From an uncultured Pseudodesulfovibrio sp. (GTDB lineage Bacteria; Desulfobacterota; Desulfovibrionia; Desulfovibrionales; Desulfovibrionaceae), in assembly GCA_947259235.1 (NCBI GenBank), contig CAMYLL010000025.1:1-14968 (forward strand): a DNA stretch of 14,968 nucleotides, given 5' to 3'. Both the position numbers and the translations under genes were made by a program. Under the pieces are notes generated by a model, which was not told the origin of the DNA, made no database searches, and was given only the letters and a program-made list of their open reading frames with translations. Below are positions 14,962 through 14,968 of this stretch, piece by piece (the stretch's first letter is position 1; each line of letters begins with the position of its first letter).

Positions 14962-14968
14962 ATATAGA
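14917..14968. other. Unrelated AT-rich sequence at the right edge (possible mobile-element end)
   Basis: The last 52 bases differ sharply in composition from the GC-rich YchF codons beside them. They contain the palindrome CAGAATTCTG (about 14929-14938) and a second TTCGAA box. This would fit the end of an insertion sequence running off the window, but too little is visible to name a family, and no target-site duplication can be checked. Confidence 0.35.

Overview
The window looks like chromosomal DNA from a GC-rich, motile deltaproteobacterium of the Desulfovibrio / Pseudodesulfovibrio type. This rests on the style of the proteins (an N-terminal rod-like + VgrG3-like hydrolase behind a sigma-54 promoter, a stand-alone HsdR-N protein, a small one-cluster ferredoxin, a Pse flagellin-glycosylation pair) and on the GC-rich codon use. 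No rRNA, tRNA, CRISPR array or complete mobile element was found. The right edge carries a broken gene, so the window may end at a contig end or at an insertion junction.

Layout. (1) 1-2427: the C-terminal end of an MltB-type lytic transglycosylase, then two sugar-nucleotide glycosyltransferases (GT4-type on minus, GT2-type on plus) that diverge from a 73-bp spacer. (2) 2514-7116: an 883-residue membrane-anchored TPR protein with a retrovirus-like zinc knuckle, phosphoglycerate mutase GpmA, and the adenine glycosylase MutY with a C-terminal domain that keeps an almost complete Nudix box. (3) 7155-8229: a textbook sigma-54 promoter driving a leaderless-export (no Sec signal) protein with a VgrG3-like peptidoglycan-hydrolase domain, probably flagellum-associated. 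(4) 8285-9305: an AT-rich patch with an orphan family-3-type solute-binding protein, about 210 bp of non-coding DNA and a strong terminator. (5) 9345-11456, minus: pseB-pseC, the first two steps of pseudaminic acid synthesis. (6) 11669-12498: a small protein with a decayed HsdR-N nuclease fold facing a small [4Fe-4S] ferredoxin whose predicted promoter would give an almost leaderless mRNA. (7) 12575-14721: an APH/ThiK-like kinase-fold protein lacking the catalytic Asp, translationally coupled to a YnjB-type lipoprotein solute-binding protein. (8) 14758-14961, minus: only the last 52 residues of YchF, cut off by unrelated AT-rich sequence with an in-frame stop.

How they may fit together. The sigma-54-driven hydrolase and pseB/pseC both point to polar-flagellum assembly and flagellin glycosylation, and the two glycosyltransferases could serve cell-surface or flagellar glycans. 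GpmA and MutY are housekeeping. The kinase-like/YnjB pair is the most system-like unit not explained by known operons: it has a substrate-binding lipoprotein and a probable pseudokinase but no permease or ATPase in the window. All functions are from reading the sequence; no database search was run.
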